This document shows positions 62,901 to 64,000 of a DNA stretch of 64,000 nucleotides, piece by piece. The position numbers were made by a program, and so were the translations under genes. Within the stretch, counting starts at the first letter, position 1, and every line of letters begins with the position of its first letter. Source of the DNA: Spirodela intermedia (taxonomy: Eukaryota; Streptophyta; Magnoliopsida; Alismatales; Araceae); NCBI GenBank assembly GCA_902729315.2, contig LR746281.1:4276501-4340500 (forward strand). The letters run 5' to 3'. A model generated the notes under the pieces. That model made no database searches. It worked only from the letters and a program-made list of their open reading frames with translations, and had not been told where the DNA came from.

Positions 62901-64000
62901 TAATTTAGTTTTAATTTCTGTTTTTAATCATTTCGCGTTACGAAAATTTCTCTTAACTTCAAACTTCGATTACTCTTCGAATTCTCATCCAAATCACCTG
63001 ATTTTTGATTCCGTGGATTCAAAGTTGAGTTATCTTTCTTAATATACTAAATTGCCCAACTTCTAACTTAATTTCATCGTGCGATTTGACCGAATTTCAA
63101 AGATATCTCTCAAATTTCCCTAATTCTCCGTGGATTCGACCCTTAATTACCATTATACTGATTAATTACTTTGATTAATCATAAATTGGTAAGATTAGGA
63201 CTTTGTTTTGACACTGAATCGTGTGCATTCAACGACCATACGATTTAGTCTCGTCAAGATCATTAATGTAGGCCATGGGAAATTTGTGTGTATTCATTTT
63301 AAATATGTAATTATTTGTAAGTTCTTGCTTTATCTTTATCTATTTTGCTGTAAAATTTATTAGAAAAGTGAATCAAGTGATGTCAATTAAATTAACCATC
63401 ATAATTATGCATCTTGTTGTTTATTAGATTTGTGATAACATGTTCATTATCATACAAAAATCGTAAGAATTATTCTATTCAATAACTTAAATCTTATGAT
63501 CTATCATGTTATCATATTAAAAAAATATTTCTTATTTATTTTATTTTTTTATGAAGTTTAATATTTCAAAGAATTTTTTGAATTTTTTCTCTGAGTTTTA
63601 CTGTCATAATTGATTTTTATTAATATAGATCATACTTATTGAGGGTGCAGTAGATCTCAACACTAAGGAAGATCCTACAACTATGACAAGACTTCTAAAT
63701 CTATTATTTCATATCAACTCAAGATGAAACCAACTCTCGTCCCAACTTATCACAGCCAAAGTGGCAGAAAGACAGTCACTCACAACCCTAAATCAGATGA
63801 TCTTGGATGAACTAGCTCACGAAAATACTGATATTAGTCCTAAATGTGTAATCTCATACTATCATCTAAACCCTTACACATCTAAGTTGTTATTTAAGGG
63901 TGAAAAATCTAACTTTGAAGGCCCCAACATTTAGTCAACTCAAATGAAATAACATTGAGTTTCTGCATCATTTTATAAATATGTTTTGGGTTGATTCAAG
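62901..64000. other. AT-rich end of window with second hairpin start (E)
   Basis: TGATAACATG (63433-63442) pairs with CATGTTATCA (63505-63514), followed by TATTAAAA as in C and D. The rest holds nothing recognised. Confidence 0.45.

Noticed and set aside
1-64000. CRISPR arrays, operons or bacterial-type systems
   Set aside because: Introns, LTR elements and plant proteins show a plant nuclear sequence; the direct repeats seen are LTRs and satellites.

Overview
This is nuclear DNA from a flowering plant: split genes with GT-AG introns, AT-rich intergenic space, and many nested LTR retrotransposons. The two recognisable host genes, a TOC1/PRR1 clock gene and an ABCG14-type half transporter, look most like non-grass monocot versions, but the species cannot be fixed from the sequence alone.

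Layout. 1-6.15 kb: the 5' half of a TOC1-like gene on the minus strand. Four consecutive exons (4782-6148) give the complete receiver-like domain. The middle and the CCT-domain exons were not found and probably lie beyond coordinate 1; two weak candidate exons are listed. 6.15-14.7 kb: promoter side of TOC1, then AT-rich DNA with a decayed Copia gag (minus strand, about 9.2-9.5 kb) and a GC-rich, repeat-containing island (11.07-12.4 kb). 14.74-24.15 kb: a decayed Ty3/gypsy element of Athila/Tat type ('C') carrying a 5'-truncated copy ('A') of a second family ('B'). 24.15-25.6 kb: AT-rich, nothing seen. 26.085-28.937 kb: a complete five-exon ABCG14-like gene on the minus strand, with a roughly 230-bp GA/CT tract just upstream of its start codon. 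29.2-33.6 kb: a stretch of near-balanced composition without a recognised gene. 33.6-39.5 kb: AT-rich, with a TTGAC-dense tract. 39.5-48.4 kb: five family-B LTRs without internal regions, three of them in a nest (two solo LTRs inside a third). 49.010-57.022 kb: an intact-looking family-B element with 5-bp target-site duplications, inserted in a fossil gypsy gag. 57-64 kb: more decayed repeats, two hairpin-headed LTR-like starts and a G-box-rich segment.

The most notable system is family B. It is a gag-only (TR-GAG-like) LTR retrotransposon about 8 kb long. It encodes one gag-type protein with a long acidic C-terminal extension and no visible protease, reverse transcriptase, RNase H or integrase. 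It shares its 3' internal end, a doubled polypurine-tract arrangement and hairpin-headed LTR termini with the pol-bearing C element, which suggests that a C-like Athila/Tat element supplies its enzymes. Nested insertions and matching target-site duplications give a relative chronology: an older LTR subtype carrying a TGACGTCA-containing segment, and a younger subtype lacking it. The youngest copy also shows a growing 144-bp tandem array.

All identifications come from reading the sequence and from family knowledge; no database search or alignment was run.
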